Part shown: positions 33,577 through 42,636 of the stretch, one piece after another | Position numbering within the stretch: position 1 is the first letter of the stretch | How the letters are laid out: every line of letters begins with the position of its first letter | Assembly: GCF_013410455.1 (NCBI RefSeq) | Contig: NZ_JACCFW010000001.1 | Location: 1,938,929 to 2,002,928, forward strand | Length of the DNA: 64,000 nt | Direction of reading: 5' to 3' | Origin: Allobranchiibius huperziae | GTDB taxonomy: Bacteria > Actinomycetota > Actinomycetes > Actinomycetales > Dermatophilaceae | Program-made: the position numbers and the translations under genes | Notes under the pieces: generated by a model | What the model saw: only the letters and a program-made list of their open reading frames with translations | Told to the model about the DNA's origin: nothing | Database searches by the model: none

Positions 33577-34440
33577 ATGACTTCTTCGACGAATATCGCC
33601 GCGCAGTCCGGGACGTTCTCCATCGGAGGCGACCTTCCCGTCGTTCGCCTGGGTTACGGCACCATGCAATTGACCGGGGACGGGGTCTGGGGCCCGCCGC
33701 GGGACCACGACGAGGCGGTCGCCGTCCTGCGTCGCGCGGTCGAACTCGGCACCACCTTCTTCGACACCGCCGACTCCTACGGGCCGGTCGTGGCCGAGGA
33801 GCTCCTGGCCGAGGCGCTGCACCCGTACGCCGACGACGTCGTGATCGCGACCAAGGCCGGACTCACCCGACAGGGCCCGGGCATCTGGACTCCGGTCGGT
33901 GTGCCTGCCTACCTGCGGCAGCAGGCCGAGCTCAGCCTGCGGCGCCTGAAGGTCGATGCCATCGACCTCTTCCAGTTGCACCGCATCGATCCCGCGGTCC
34001 CGCTCGAGGACCAGGTCGGCGAGCTGGCCAAGCTGAGGGACGAGGGCAAGATCAAGCACATCGGACTGTCCGAGGTGACCGTGGACGAACTGCAGGCCGC
34101 CGAGAAGATCGCGCCGATCGTCACGGTGCAGAACCGTTTCAGCCTCGGAACCCGTGACGCGGACGCACTTCTCGCGCACAGCGAGGCGAACGGTATCGGT
34201 TTCATCCCGTGGCGTCCGGTGGCCGACCACACCGGTGCCGCCGGAGCCCTTGCCGAGATCGCCGACGCCCACGACGCGACGGTCACCCAGATCGCCCTCG
34301 CCTGGCTGCTCCAGCTCTCCCCCGTGATGCTTCCCATCCCCGGGACGTCGCAGGTGGCACACCTGGAGTCCAACACCGCCGCCGCGAGCATCACACTGAC
34401 CGCCGACGAGGTGAAACGACTCGGCGATCTGACCGACTGA
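33577..34440 (+). CDS. Aldo/keto reductase
   Basis: 287 aa from ATG 33577; a TTG five codons upstream is less likely. The AKR tetrad is visible as DTADSYG (Asp, Tyr), IATKAG (Lys) and QLHRID (His). The C-terminal IPGTSQVAHLESN binds NADP phosphate. It is an NADPH-dependent cytosolic oxidoreductase similar to the pyridoxal reductase/oxidoreductase AKR group. It is a single gene bounded by a strong terminator. Confidence 0.88.
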   Translation: MTSSTNIAAQSGTFSIGGDLPVVRLGYGTMQLTGDGVWGPPRDHDEAVAVLRRAVELGTTFFDTADSYGPVVAEELLAEALHPYADDVVIATKAGLTRQGPGIWTPVGVPAYLRQQAELSLRRLKVDAIDLFQLHRIDPAVPLEDQVGELAKLRDEGKIKHIGLSEVTVDELQAAEKIAPIVTVQNRFSLGTRDADALLAHSEANGIGFIPWRPVADHTGAAGALAEIADAHDATVTQIALAWLLQLSPVMLPIPGTSQVAHLESNTAAASITLTADEVKRLGDLTD

Positions 34441-34453
34441 CACCCGCACCTAT

Positions 34454-34499
34454 CACGACGAAGCCCCTCCACCCGCGCGGGTCGAGGGGCTTCGTCGTG
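34454..34499. terminator. Strong bidirectional terminator
   Basis: A perfect 16-bp inverted repeat (CACGACGAAGCCCCTC at 34454-34469, complement at 34484-34499). The 14-nt loop is itself largely palindromic (ACCCGCGCGGGT). It sits between the aldo/keto reductase and the convergent Tat-secreted protein gene. Confidence 0.8.
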
Positions 34500-34514
34500 C
34501 GTCCCGCGGGTCGG

Positions 34515-35072
34515 TCAGGTGCAGGTGTTGGCGAAGTTGCTGATGGTGATGTCGTCGCCGGTGGTTCCCGTCGCCGCGACGAAGTCGTATCGCAGCACCA
34601 CGGGCGAGGTGACCGTCGTCGTGGGCGAGTACGTCACCGTCTTGGTGCCGGACCCGCCGTTCGTCGTGCTCGTGTCGATGGCGCCGGTCGATTGCGCCAC
34701 GCCGTTGATCTGGAAGCTCATCGTCAACTTCCGAGGGTTCGATGAGTACGTCGTGTAGTTGTAGGTGAATTTGTACGTGCGGCCCGCGAGGAAGGTCTGG
34801 CTCGGGCTCTGCACCACTTCGGACGCCGCGGCGGTCGACGCAGGATCCTGCAGCAGGACGTACCCGTTGTTGGTGAACTGATCGGTCCCGCCGTTGGTGG
34901 ACATGTTGGTCTTGGTGACAGTCCACCCCGCTGCCGTGCTCGGTGCCGCCACCCCGCCGCAGGCCGATGCTGCGGCGACGGGAACGACTGCACCGACCGC
35001 GATCACCGGCACAGACCAGGCTGTCGTGCCCAGCACGGCACGACGTGTCACCCGGCGCGTGTCACCGTCCAC
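34515..35072 (-). CDS. Tat-exported beta-rich protein of unknown function
   Basis: 185 aa from GTG 35072, preceded by GGAGCGGGAGCGGG; the frame extends to a TTG at 35165. The N terminus TRRVTRRAVLGTTAWSVPV is a twin-arginine signal followed by a hydrophobic stretch ending VAAAS. The mature part is Thr/Ser/Asn-rich and beta-strand-rich (SFQINGVAQSTGAID, VTYSPTTTVTSPVVLRYDF), like an immunoglobulin or jelly-roll domain. It has two cysteines only (ACGG, NTCT). Exported folded; function not recognised. Confidence 0.7.
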   Translation of the reverse strand: MDGDTRRVTRRAVLGTTAWSVPVIAVGAVVPVAAASACGGVAAPSTAAGWTVTKTNMSTNGGTDQFTNNGYVLLQDPASTAAASEVVQSPSQTFLAGRTYKFTYNYTTYSSNPRKLTMSFQINGVAQSTGAIDTSTTNGGSGTKTVTYSPTTTVTSPVVLRYDFVAATGTTGDDITISNFANTCT

Positions 35073-35264
35073 GTCCCGCTCCCGCTCCCGCCCCGTTGAA
35101 TCGCTCCACCGAAGATACCGATCGCATCTCCTGTCTTGGTCAAGAAAGGGTAAGGGTTCGGCCAAGTCGGCGGTGTCGTATCAGTGACACGGTGATCAAA
35201 GATTTCGCCGTCACCAGGCCGCAACCGATCGTCTCGACCCCGCACGGTCCATCAGGGTCGTGGA

Positions 35265-35270
35265 TATCGT
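35265..35270 (+). promoter_or_regulatory. -10 box (TATCGT) close to helD start
   Basis: TATCGT lies eight bases before the GTG at 35279, so transcription would start at or within a base or two of the start codon. Confidence 0.4.
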
Positions 35271-35278
35271 GATCGGTC

Positions 35279-37321
35279 GTGCCTCCGGATACCGAGCTCC
35301 TCTTGGAGCAAGCCCACCTGACCTATGCCCGCGAGCAACTCACCCGAATGCGCGAGCGCACTTCGGCACTGGATCCGCTGAAAGCCAGCGACGCCGACTC
35401 CTCCGCCCAACTCCAGCGGACCCTGCGTGACCGGATCGCAGCACTCACGGATGACCCGCGCACCACGCTCTTCTTCGGTCGGCTGGATCTGGACGCCTCG
35501 GGCGCTCCGGGGGCGCGCGACCTGCCCCCCACGCTGCACATCGGCCGACGCCACATCAGCGATCTGCACGGCGACCCGGTGGTCATCGACTGGCGTGCGC
35601 CGGTCTCCACCGCCTTCTATCGCGCCTCCCCCGCCGAACCAATGGGAGTCCTGCGACGACGTCGTTTCGGGGTCGATCACGGTGCACTCACTGCCATCGA
35701 GGACGAGGACCTCGCCGCTCCCGGCGTCGACGCCGCCGGCCGAGACAGTCGAATCCTGGCCGAGGAGATCGAGCGGCCGCGGACCGGGCCGATGCGCGAC
35801 ATCGTCGCCACCATCCAGCCCGAGCAGGACGAGATCGTGCGAGCCGAGCTGGGTCGGTCGATCTGCGTGCAAGGGGCACCCGGGACCGGCAAGACAGCGG
35901 TCGGGCTGCACCGTGCCGCCTGGCTCCTCTATGAGTTCCGGGATCGTTTGGAACGCAGCGGGGTGCTGGTGATCGGACCGAACGAGGCGTTCCTGGACCA
36001 CATCGGGGCGGTGCTGCCCGCACTGGGCGAGGTGCGGGTGGTGCACACCAGTCTCGAGGGCCTGGTCGCCTCCTCGCCGGTCCGGGGTGAGGACCTGCCG
36101 GAGGCCGCGGCCCTCAAGGGTGACGCCAGGATGGCCGAGGTCCTGCGTCGAGCGGTGTGGGCGCGGCTGGTCGCGCCGACCGAGGCGCTCGTGGTGCCGC
36201 GGGGCGTCCGGCGCTGGCGCGTCCCCGCGTACGAGGTCGCCGAGATCATGGAGCGGCTCCGGGCCCGCGGGGTGCGCTACGCCGCCGCCGGCGAGATGCT
36301 GCCTCAACGGCTCGCGCACGAGGTGCTGTTGCAGATGGAGCAGGCCGGTGACTCCCCCGACGACCGGGTGCAGGACGCGGTCGCGCGGAGCGCACCGGTA
36401 CGTAGCTACACGAAGTCGGTGTGGCCCAAGGTGGATCCGCGTCAGGTGCTGTTCGAGCTCCTGAGTGACCGGGTGCTGCTCGCCGCGGCCGCCGACGGCA
36501 TCCTGACCGAGCAGGAGCAGACCACCCTGCTCTGGCCGCACCCTCCACGCGCCAAGGGCAGCGCTCGGTGGTCCATCGCGGACCTCTTCCTTCTCGACGA
36601 GCTGGGTGACGTGCTCGTCCGCACCCCCAGCCTCGGACACGTGATCCTGGATGAGGCGCAGGACCTGTCACCGATGCAGTTGCGCGCGGTCGGCCGCCGA
36701 TGCGCAACCGGTTCGGTGACCGTGCTCGGCGACCTGGCGCAAGGCACGACGCCGTGGGCGACCACTTCATGGGATGTCGCGATGGCCCACCTCGACAAGC
36801 CCGACTTCCATCTGGAGGAGCTGGAGCGCGGGTTCCGGGTGCCGGCCGCGGTGCTCGGTTTCGCCTCCCGGCTACTGCCCCTGATCGCACCGGATCTGCG
36901 AGCACCGCAGGCGATCCGTACCAACCCTGGAAGGCTGTCCATCCTGCCTGTCCCGGAACCGGTCGTCGCCGTCGTCGACCGGGTGCAGGTGGCCCTGCGG
37001 TCCGCCGGGACCGTGGGAGTGATCGTCCCGGACGCCGACCTCCCGGATCACCTGGCCGCCATGAAGGATGCGCGGATCGACTTCTCGGTGCTGGGAGTCC
37101 ACGACCCCGGTGCGGTGGATCACCGGGTGCAACTGGTCCCCGCCGGTCTTGCCAAGGGTCTGGAGTTCGACCAGGCGGTCGTCGTCGAACCAGCCCGGAT
37201 CGTCGCCGCAGAGCCGGACCTGCGCACCGGCCTGCGCCGCCTGTACATCGTGCTCACCCGAGCCGTTTCCGGGCTGGACGTGGTGCACGGCATGCCGCTG
37301 CCCGGGCCCCTCGTGGACTGA
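35279..37321 (+). CDS. helD: HelD-like superfamily 1 helicase/RNA polymerase recycling factor
   Basis: 680 aa. An N-terminal coiled-coil (LLLEQAHLTYAREQLTRMRERT) is followed by DPVVIDWRAPVSTAFYRA, a block highly typical of HelD. Then come Walker A GAPGTGKTA, Walker B DEAQDLSP, an ELERGFRVP motif and a C-terminal AKGLEFDQAVVVEP with LYIVLTRA. HelD removes stalled RNA polymerase from DNA and in actinobacteria can protect it from rifampicin. Length and domain order fit. The gene stands alone with its own promoter. Confidence 0.87.
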   Translation: MPPDTELLLEQAHLTYAREQLTRMRERTSALDPLKASDADSSAQLQRTLRDRIAALTDDPRTTLFFGRLDLDASGAPGARDLPPTLHIGRRHISDLHGDPVVIDWRAPVSTAFYRASPAEPMGVLRRRRFGVDHGALTAIEDEDLAAPGVDAAGRDSRILAEEIERPRTGPMRDIVATIQPEQDEIVRAELGRSICVQGAPGTGKTAVGLHRAAWLLYEFRDRLERSGVLVIGPNEAFLDHIGAVLPALGEVRVVHTSLEGLVASSPVRGEDLPEAAALKGDARMAEVLRRAVWARLVAPTEALVVPRGVRRWRVPAYEVAEIMERLRARGVRYAAAGEMLPQRLAHEVLLQMEQAGDSPDDRVQDAVARSAPVRSYTKSVWPKVDPRQVLFELLSDRVLLAAAADGILTEQEQTTLLWPHPPRAKGSARWSIADLFLLDELGDVLVRTPSLGHVILDEAQDLSPMQLRAVGRRCATGSVTVLGDLAQGTTPWATTSWDVAMAHLDKPDFHLEELERGFRVPAAVLGFASRLLPLIAPDLRAPQAIRTNPGRLSILPVPEPVVAVVDRVQVALRSAGTVGVIVPDADLPDHLAAMKDARIDFSVLGVHDPGAVDHRVQLVPAGLAKGLEFDQAVVVEPARIVAAEPDLRTGLRRLYIVLTRAVSGLDVVHGMPLPGPLVD

Positions 37322-37388
37322 ACGACCAGTGCACCGGCGCACGTACGTCAAGGCCGCCCCGACGCGCCCGATCGACCGACCGTCGAGC

Positions 37389-37805
37389 TCAGGGCCAGTC
37401 GGCAGTGGTGACCTGGGCGCCCACGACCGAGACGGTCAGCACGGTCGGCCCGTCGGGCCGCACCCACAGGTCGTAGGTGCCCTCGACCAGTCCGGGATAC
37501 ACCGCGCACGGGTGCAGGCCCGTGGGCGAGGGACGCGGGATGACCGCCACGTGCGGCCATGCCGCATGGGCATGGTGATGACCGTGACCGACAGGGCCCC
37601 CGGACGGGTGGTCGTGAGAGCGCCACTCACCGATCCACCAGTCCAGGCCCTCGTCGGGTTCGTGCCCACGACGCCCACTGGGACAGATCTCGATCTCCAC
37701 GCCGGCCATGTCGGCCGGCGTGGAGACGACGAGAGCGCCGACATCGCCGCCGATGTCGAGGACCACCATGCCCTGACCGGCATGCGGATTCTCGGCGTCG
37801 GTCAA
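37389..37805 (-). CDS. Conserved actinobacterial protein next to DUF4331 gene
   Basis: About 138 aa from TTG 37805 (AAGGGG upstream); ATG 37769 is the alternative and gives 126 aa. The N-terminal VVLDIGGDVGALVVSTP and C-terminal GTYDLWVRPDGPTVLTVSV form a recognisable pattern of small actinobacterial proteins with a central His-rich loop (GPVGHGHHHAHAAW). The His-rich loop might bind metal. The gene follows the DUF4331 gene by 31 nt and is probably co-transcribed. No function known. Confidence 0.65.
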   Translation of the reverse strand: MTDAENPHAGQGMVVLDIGGDVGALVVSTPADMAGVEIEICPSGRRGHEPDEGLDWWIGEWRSHDHPSGGPVGHGHHHAHAAWPHVAVIPRPSPTGLHPCAVYPGLVEGTYDLWVRPDGPTVLTVSVVGAQVTTADWP

Positions 37806-37836
37806 CTGACGTGCCCCTTGCCTGCGAACCGGCGGA

Positions 37837-39306
37837 TCAATTGACGGTCTGCCCGCCCGGCTTGCCCGGCTTGGAGGTGAAACCACTGTTCGGGTTCGAC
37901 AGGTACGGGAACGAACTGAGGTACGCCACACCGTACGGCGCATTGTCGTTGGCCGTGCCCTCGGTCGAACCGTCGTTCAGCGAGGTTGCCGCTGCGTCCG
38001 GCTTGTAGCTCTTGTCGACCAGCGGGATGGTCGCTCCCGCCACCGCACGCAGCTCGATGGCGGTGACGTCGTCGATCGGGCGTCGCCCGTTCGGGAATCC
38101 AGCCGCATCTCCGGCGATCAAGCCGATCTTGTTGGCCTTGCTGGGGGCCGTGGGCGGGACTGCCAGATTCAACCGCAGCATGTCGGCCTGGACCGAACCG
38201 GTGTAGTTCTGGAAGCCCGGGACAACACCCTTCGGGATGCCCGTCAGCAGGATGGCTGCAAGGTCCGCACGCGGCTTCTTGGACTTGACGTACGCCGCCA
38301 GGTTGGGGAACGCCGTCGGGTAGAGGACGTTGGCGATGAGGTTGGCAAGCTCGGGCTGCAGCACGTACTTGGCGAACTGGCTGTCCAACCGGGGCGGGTT
38401 GATGTTCCAGAGGTCCTTCTCGCCCATCGGGTTGATGACCTCGTTGACCAGCGGGTTGCCCAGTCGCGAGACCTGCGTCCACGCACCGTAGTTGTCGTAC
38501 TTGCCGGTCTTCTTGTTGAGGATACGGCTGGTGGAGCGGCTGGCCGTGGCCCACACACCGATCACCGAGTTCGCGGACATCACGTCCGTCGGGGTCTTGC
38601 CGTCGACCGTCAGATCGGACAACGGCACCTGGATGGCGATGGTGTGCACATTCAAGTCCAACAGGCCGTTCACACCGGGCATGTTGGCCAGGACCGGTGG
38701 GATGCCCTTGTTGTACGCACCCTGGAAGGGACGCAGGTCGCCCAGGTCGAAGATGCTGCCGAGGTCGACGTGGAACCCATCGGCGCGCTGTCCTGCGAAC
38801 ACCATGCGCCCGCCCGCGAGCTGGTGGTAGCTCTTCGCCGCCAGGGTCGGATAGTTCGGGGTGCTGCGGATACCGACGTTGACCGGCGGGCAGGTCAGAT
38901 CCTTACCCAGGATCCCGCTGAGGTGTCGCGGGAAGTACTTCGGCGGCGGCGTGAGGTCCACGCGCTCCACGGTGAACGTCTGCGGGCGGTTCCAGTTCGC
39001 ATCGGTCGGGGAAGAGATGGGCCCCACGTTGTAGAGGAAGGAGTTGGGGTTACGCACCTGCGTCTTGAAGGTGAACTGGTAGGAGATGTCGGCGAGAGCG
39101 CGGCCGCTGTTCGACACGTTGATGGTGTAGACCACCGTGTCCGCGAATTCGTTGAAATTCGGTCCGCCGTAAGGCAGTTCGAACGGCATGAAGTTGGCGA
39201 TCAACGTCACGGTGCCCGGTTTGTCGGGGCTGACGAATGCATAGACATCCGTGTTATCAGCGGAGGGATCCTTGGAGATTTCTGGCGCTTCGCGGTGCGA
39301 GGACAT
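37837..39306 (-). CDS. DUF4331 domain-containing protein
   Basis: 489 aa, starting SSHREAPEISKDPSADNTDVYAF, which is the defining opening of DUF4331. The rest is beta-rich with family blocks (DTVVYTINVSNSGR, FHVDLGSIFDLGDLRPF, NSVIGVWATASR). The N terminus begins directly in the domain and shows no signal peptide in this frame. It is encoded between a Tat-exported 94-aa protein and the His-rich small protein. Family function is unknown, but the HRE/DNTDVY pattern suggests a metal site. Confidence 0.85.
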   Translation of the reverse strand: MSSHREAPEISKDPSADNTDVYAFVSPDKPGTVTLIANFMPFELPYGGPNFNEFADTVVYTINVSNSGRALADISYQFTFKTQVRNPNSFLYNVGPISSPTDANWNRPQTFTVERVDLTPPPKYFPRHLSGILGKDLTCPPVNVGIRSTPNYPTLAAKSYHQLAGGRMVFAGQRADGFHVDLGSIFDLGDLRPFQGAYNKGIPPVLANMPGVNGLLDLNVHTIAIQVPLSDLTVDGKTPTDVMSANSVIGVWATASRSTSRILNKKTGKYDNYGAWTQVSRLGNPLVNEVINPMGEKDLWNINPPRLDSQFAKYVLQPELANLIANVLYPTAFPNLAAYVKSKKPRADLAAILLTGIPKGVVPGFQNYTGSVQADMLRLNLAVPPTAPSKANKIGLIAGDAAGFPNGRRPIDDVTAIELRAVAGATIPLVDKSYKPDAAATSLNDGSTEGTANDNAPYGVAYLSSFPYLSNPNSGFTSKPGKPGGQTVN

Positions 39307-39383
39307 GAACGACCTTTCAAACGGGCGGAGGGTGAACGACGAGCTAATTCCCGATGAACGGGACCAAGCGGGGAGGCCGGGTC

Positions 39384-39668
39384 TCAGGCTCGAGTTGCGT
39401 GGTGGAAAGCGTGGGCCAACCGAGCGGCCAGTTGCTTGTCGGTCACGGTGACCTCGTCACCGTCCACCATCAGGGTCACCTCACCGCGATGGACGTCGCT
39501 GACGAACGCAGCCATCGACGATGCGGCACCGCGAGGCACCTGCACCCTGTCCGACGCCTGATCCACCGTGGCCGCGTTCGCGGCCGACGGCGCGGCCATC
39601 GCTGCGATGCCCACCGCCGTGCCCAAGCCGGTGATGGTGACGAAATTCCGCCGAGATGACTTTTCCAT
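39384..39668 (-). CDS. Small Tat-exported protein
   Basis: 94 aa. Starts MEKSSRRNFVTITGLGTAVG, a twin-arginine signal (SRRNFV) with a hydrophobic stretch ending SAANAA. The mature part of about 60 residues is acidic then His-containing (VSDVHRGEVTLMVDGDEV and LAHAFHHATRA). It is the first gene of a three-gene unit with DUF4331 (77-nt gap). Function unknown; an exported cofactor carrier or partner for the DUF4331 protein is conceivable. Confidence 0.7.
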   Translation of the reverse strand: MEKSSRRNFVTITGLGTAVGIAAMAAPSAANAATVDQASDRVQVPRGAASSMAAFVSDVHRGEVTLMVDGDEVTVTDKQLAARLAHAFHHATRA

Positions 39669-39971
39669 ACGATCTCCGATCGCAGAATTCTGCAGTCCTC
39701 GCAGGGACCTGCACCACGGCGCGTGGCGCTCGCTGAATCTAACACCCGAAGTCAGTTTTCCCCGAGGAAATCTGGGCATCGTGTTCAGCCAATATCCTGG
39801 GAATTGGCTGGGCGGCTTCTTGACAGTTTGGAATTTCCATGTTAATTCGTAGCCGATCCACTGTCGGATTGCTTTTCTTCACGATCTGGTTACGGGTCAA
39901 AACTCGTCTTCGGCTCGTATGCTGCCGACGTGAGCGGTCGCTCACGACCGGCTCTCGCAAAGGATGCAAGC
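39669..39971. promoter_or_regulatory. AT-richer divergent promoter region
   Basis: 303 nt between the Tat protein gene (minus) and the secreted protein gene (plus). It is visibly richer in A+T than the surroundings (for example 39823-39895). TATGCT at 39919-39924 could be the -10 of the plus-strand gene. No open frame looks coding. Confidence 0.4.
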
Positions 39972-40718
39972 ATGCTGAAGAAAATCGCCGTCGCGGTAGG
40001 GGCCACCGCGCTCGCCGGCACCGGCCTCGCGTTGTCGAGTCCCTCGGCGCACGCGGCACCCCTCCACCCGGCAGGTTCGATCTATCTGCACGGCACCACG
40101 CACCTCGCCCACTTCTGGAGTCGCACCGACTGCGAGGCCCACGCGAAGTACGAGGTCGGTCTCGTCACGAAGGCGTCGGCGACGCAGACCCTGCTGCCTG
40201 CGGTGCAGCGCGCCAACGACGAGGGCCCGGAGTACCGATTCGCCTGCTATCCCTTACGCAGCGGTCAGTGGAGCTATCTGACGGCATACATGTCGAAGAC
40301 CGGGAATCCGATCCAGTCCGCGGATCTCTACCTCGACACCACCAACCGGCAGTCGCAGGTCGAAGCGGGCACGAGCATCGACACCCAGGACGTGTGGCCG
40401 TTCGCTCACGTGGTGACGCACGACGCCGCGACCACCAAGACGTCGACCTGCAACGCGCAGCGCAACTACATCGTCAACGAGATCAAGAAGAGCCTCAGCC
40501 TGCGGTTGATCGGAGCCGACAAGGTCTGCACGGTGTCCAACGGCAAGGTCGGCTATGAGGCCGACTACGCCTCGACGGGCCCGAGCGGGCTGCCCTACGA
40601 CCACGTGTCCCCATCCGCCTCGGAGTTCCAGCCCATCCTGGACGTGCTGGGCTACAAGTACCCCGGCGCCCCGACCTACAACAAGGTGAGCTCCCACCAC
40701 CTGGTGGCCTGGAAGTAA
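39972..40718 (+). CDS. Secreted protein of unknown function
   Basis: 248 aa from ATG 39972 with AAAGGA upstream. The Sec signal peptide (LKKIAVAVGATALAGTGLAL) ends near SAHAA. The mature protein contains four cysteines (DCEAH, FACYP, STCNA, VCTVS), possibly two disulfides, and aromatic-rich segments (GSIYLHGTTHLAHFW, GQWSYLTAYM). I do not recognise the family. Confidence 0.7.
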   Translation: MLKKIAVAVGATALAGTGLALSSPSAHAAPLHPAGSIYLHGTTHLAHFWSRTDCEAHAKYEVGLVTKASATQTLLPAVQRANDEGPEYRFACYPLRSGQWSYLTAYMSKTGNPIQSADLYLDTTNRQSQVEAGTSIDTQDVWPFAHVVTHDAATTKTSTCNAQRNYIVNEIKKSLSLRLIGADKVCTVSNGKVGYEADYASTGPSGLPYDHVSPSASEFQPILDVLGYKYPGAPTYNKVSSHHLVAWK

Positions 40719-40738
40719 GCACACCCGGCCCACACGGG

Positions 40739-40794
40739 CCCGACCTACGACAGCCCCTGCCCGCCATCGCGGTCAGGGGCTGTCGTAGGTCGGG
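40739..40794. terminator. Strong bidirectional terminator
   Basis: A perfect 21-bp inverted repeat (left arm 40739-40759, right arm 40774-40794) with a 14-nt loop that can pair further. It separates the secreted protein gene from the convergent PucR gene. Confidence 0.8.
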
Positions 40795-40874
40795 GGTGGA
40801 TCTGCACCCGGCGCCGCGCGCGCTCCACCGGCGTTCTCTCCTGCCCATCACCCGATGGAGATCTGTCCTGTCAC

Positions 40875-42530
40875 TCAGGGGATCGGGAAGATCCGTAGCT
40901 GCAGTAGAGCGGCGAACCGCGCGTCCGGATCGGCAAGGTCCAGCTCGCCCACCTCTGCCAGGCGACGCAGCCGATAGCGGAAGGTGTTGGGGTGCACGAA
41001 GAGCACGGCCGCCGCCGCGTTCACGTCGCCGAACGCGTCCAGCCACGCTCGCAGGGTCTGGACCAGATCCGTGCCGTGCACGGCGTCGTACGACACCAGC
41101 CGCGCGAGCGGACCGGTGACCCGGTCGCCGCGAACCGTGACCTGGTCCCGCAGCTCGGACAGCAGCGACGAGATGTAGACATCAGACATCTGGGCGACTC
41201 GAGGGGCGCCGCCCAACTCTCGCAGCACCCGTACGGTCCGATCGGCGTACTGCCGGGCGTGCGCGAGCCCTTCAGCATCCAACGCTGTCGGGCCGACACC
41301 CACGATCGAGGGCAACCGGTCGCCGATCCTGTCGATGAAGTCGGTGGCGACTCGGACGGCCCACGGCTCCTGGTCGGCGCCGGACACCGGCAGCAGCCCG
41401 TAGACGGTGGTACCGATGAGCGCGGTCGCGGATGCCGGCTGCACGGCCGACAAGTGCATGGCGAAGGCGTCGGTGAGCCGCTGCCGGTCATTCGCATGGT
41501 CGGCGACCTGCACTGCGGCCGCCGTGCGGGTGTCGGCCGGTGTCCGCATCTCGCACAGCGCGAGCACCACCGTCGGGCGCCCCTTCAGGCCGAGCCGGTC
41601 GACGGCCTCGCGGGCTCCGGCACCGCCCTCCAACGCCGTGCCCACCAGTTCCGCTCGTAGCCGTCGCCCCACATCTGCTCCAGCGCGCACCCGCAACAGG
41701 TGCAAGGCGACCAGCTTCGCCGCCTCCTTCAGGGTCGCCGCGCGCGCGTCGTCCAACGGCTGGTCCAACACCGCCCAGATCGATCCGAGCAACTCATCCC
41801 CCGCCCGGACCGCGATCGCCGCCCTGGGAAGGCTGGCGCCCGGGTCACCCAGGCGGTCGGGCACCGGGTCGACCGCGATCGGCTCGCTGCTGCGGAAGAG
41901 TTCTCCGAAGACGCCCCTCTCGGTGAGCACCCTGGCGTACCGGTCAGGGACCTGCAGTCCGAGCACGGTCTCGATCCGGCCCTGATCGGTCTCGTCCTGC
42001 CGCCCCGAGAACGCCAGGACCCGGTTGCTGCGGTCCTCGATCGTGACGGGGGCGTCCAGGAGCGCGGCGATCGCGTTCGCCACCGCGAACAGATCACCGG
42101 ACGGCAACCCTCCGAGTGATTCGGGACCGCCGGGTCCCGCGCCCACGTCACCGTCGGCGAGCAACGAGCGCAGCATCGCGTCCAGTTGCACCCACGTCGC
42201 ACCGCGCGTCAGGCCGAGCAGAACCACCCCGGCATCATCGGCGGCCTCGGACACCCGCGGGTTCAACGTGACGGGCGACCGCAGCACCAGGGCGGCAGCG
42301 CGACTCCTGCCGAGTTCACCGAGAAGATCGGTGATGTCCTCGACGCCGGACAAGCCGACTCCCAGCACGAGAGCGCCGACCGGCAGGACCGGCCGGTCCA
42401 GCGGGTCGTGGATGGCGACGCCCCCGACCTCGGCGACCGCGTCAGGGTCACCGCGCACCAGCTCCAGAAGGGTGCTGCCCAGGTCGTCCATCACCCGTCG
42501 CAGACTGGCCCGTTGTCGCCCGATCGTCAC
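40875..42530 (-). CDS. PucR-family transcriptional regulator
   Basis: About 551 aa from GTG 42530 (AGGCGG upstream; GTG 42539 and ATG 42491 are alternatives). The N-terminal PucR domain (VLGVGLSGVEDITDLLGELG region), a central GAF-like/GGDEF-like segment and the C-terminal HTH_30 (VNAAAAVLFVHPNTFRYRL) are in the usual order. PucR-type regulators act on purine, GABA and amino acid catabolism genes. It lies directly downstream of the racemase gene at the end of the second dpp cluster and is the likely local activator. Confidence 0.85.
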   Translation of the reverse strand: MTIGRQRASLRRVMDDLGSTLLELVRGDPDAVAEVGGVAIHDPLDRPVLPVGALVLGVGLSGVEDITDLLGELGRSRAAALVLRSPVTLNPRVSEAADDAGVVLLGLTRGATWVQLDAMLRSLLADGDVGAGPGGPESLGGLPSGDLFAVANAIAALLDAPVTIEDRSNRVLAFSGRQDETDQGRIETVLGLQVPDRYARVLTERGVFGELFRSSEPIAVDPVPDRLGDPGASLPRAAIAVRAGDELLGSIWAVLDQPLDDARAATLKEAAKLVALHLLRVRAGADVGRRLRAELVGTALEGGAGAREAVDRLGLKGRPTVVLALCEMRTPADTRTAAAVQVADHANDRQRLTDAFAMHLSAVQPASATALIGTTVYGLLPVSGADQEPWAVRVATDFIDRIGDRLPSIVGVGPTALDAEGLAHARQYADRTVRVLRELGGAPRVAQMSDVYISSLLSELRDQVTVRGDRVTGPLARLVSYDAVHGTDLVQTLRAWLDAFGDVNAAAAVLFVHPNTFRYRLRRLAEVGELDLADPDARFAALLQLRIFPIP

Positions 42531-42636
42531 TGGTCGCACCGCCTGAGCTCTCGACAACGAGGCGGTCAGGATAGACCGCACCGATGGGCCTTGGTCCGGC
42601 GTGCGACCCGTTCCGCCCAGGCAGCGCCGTACGGGC

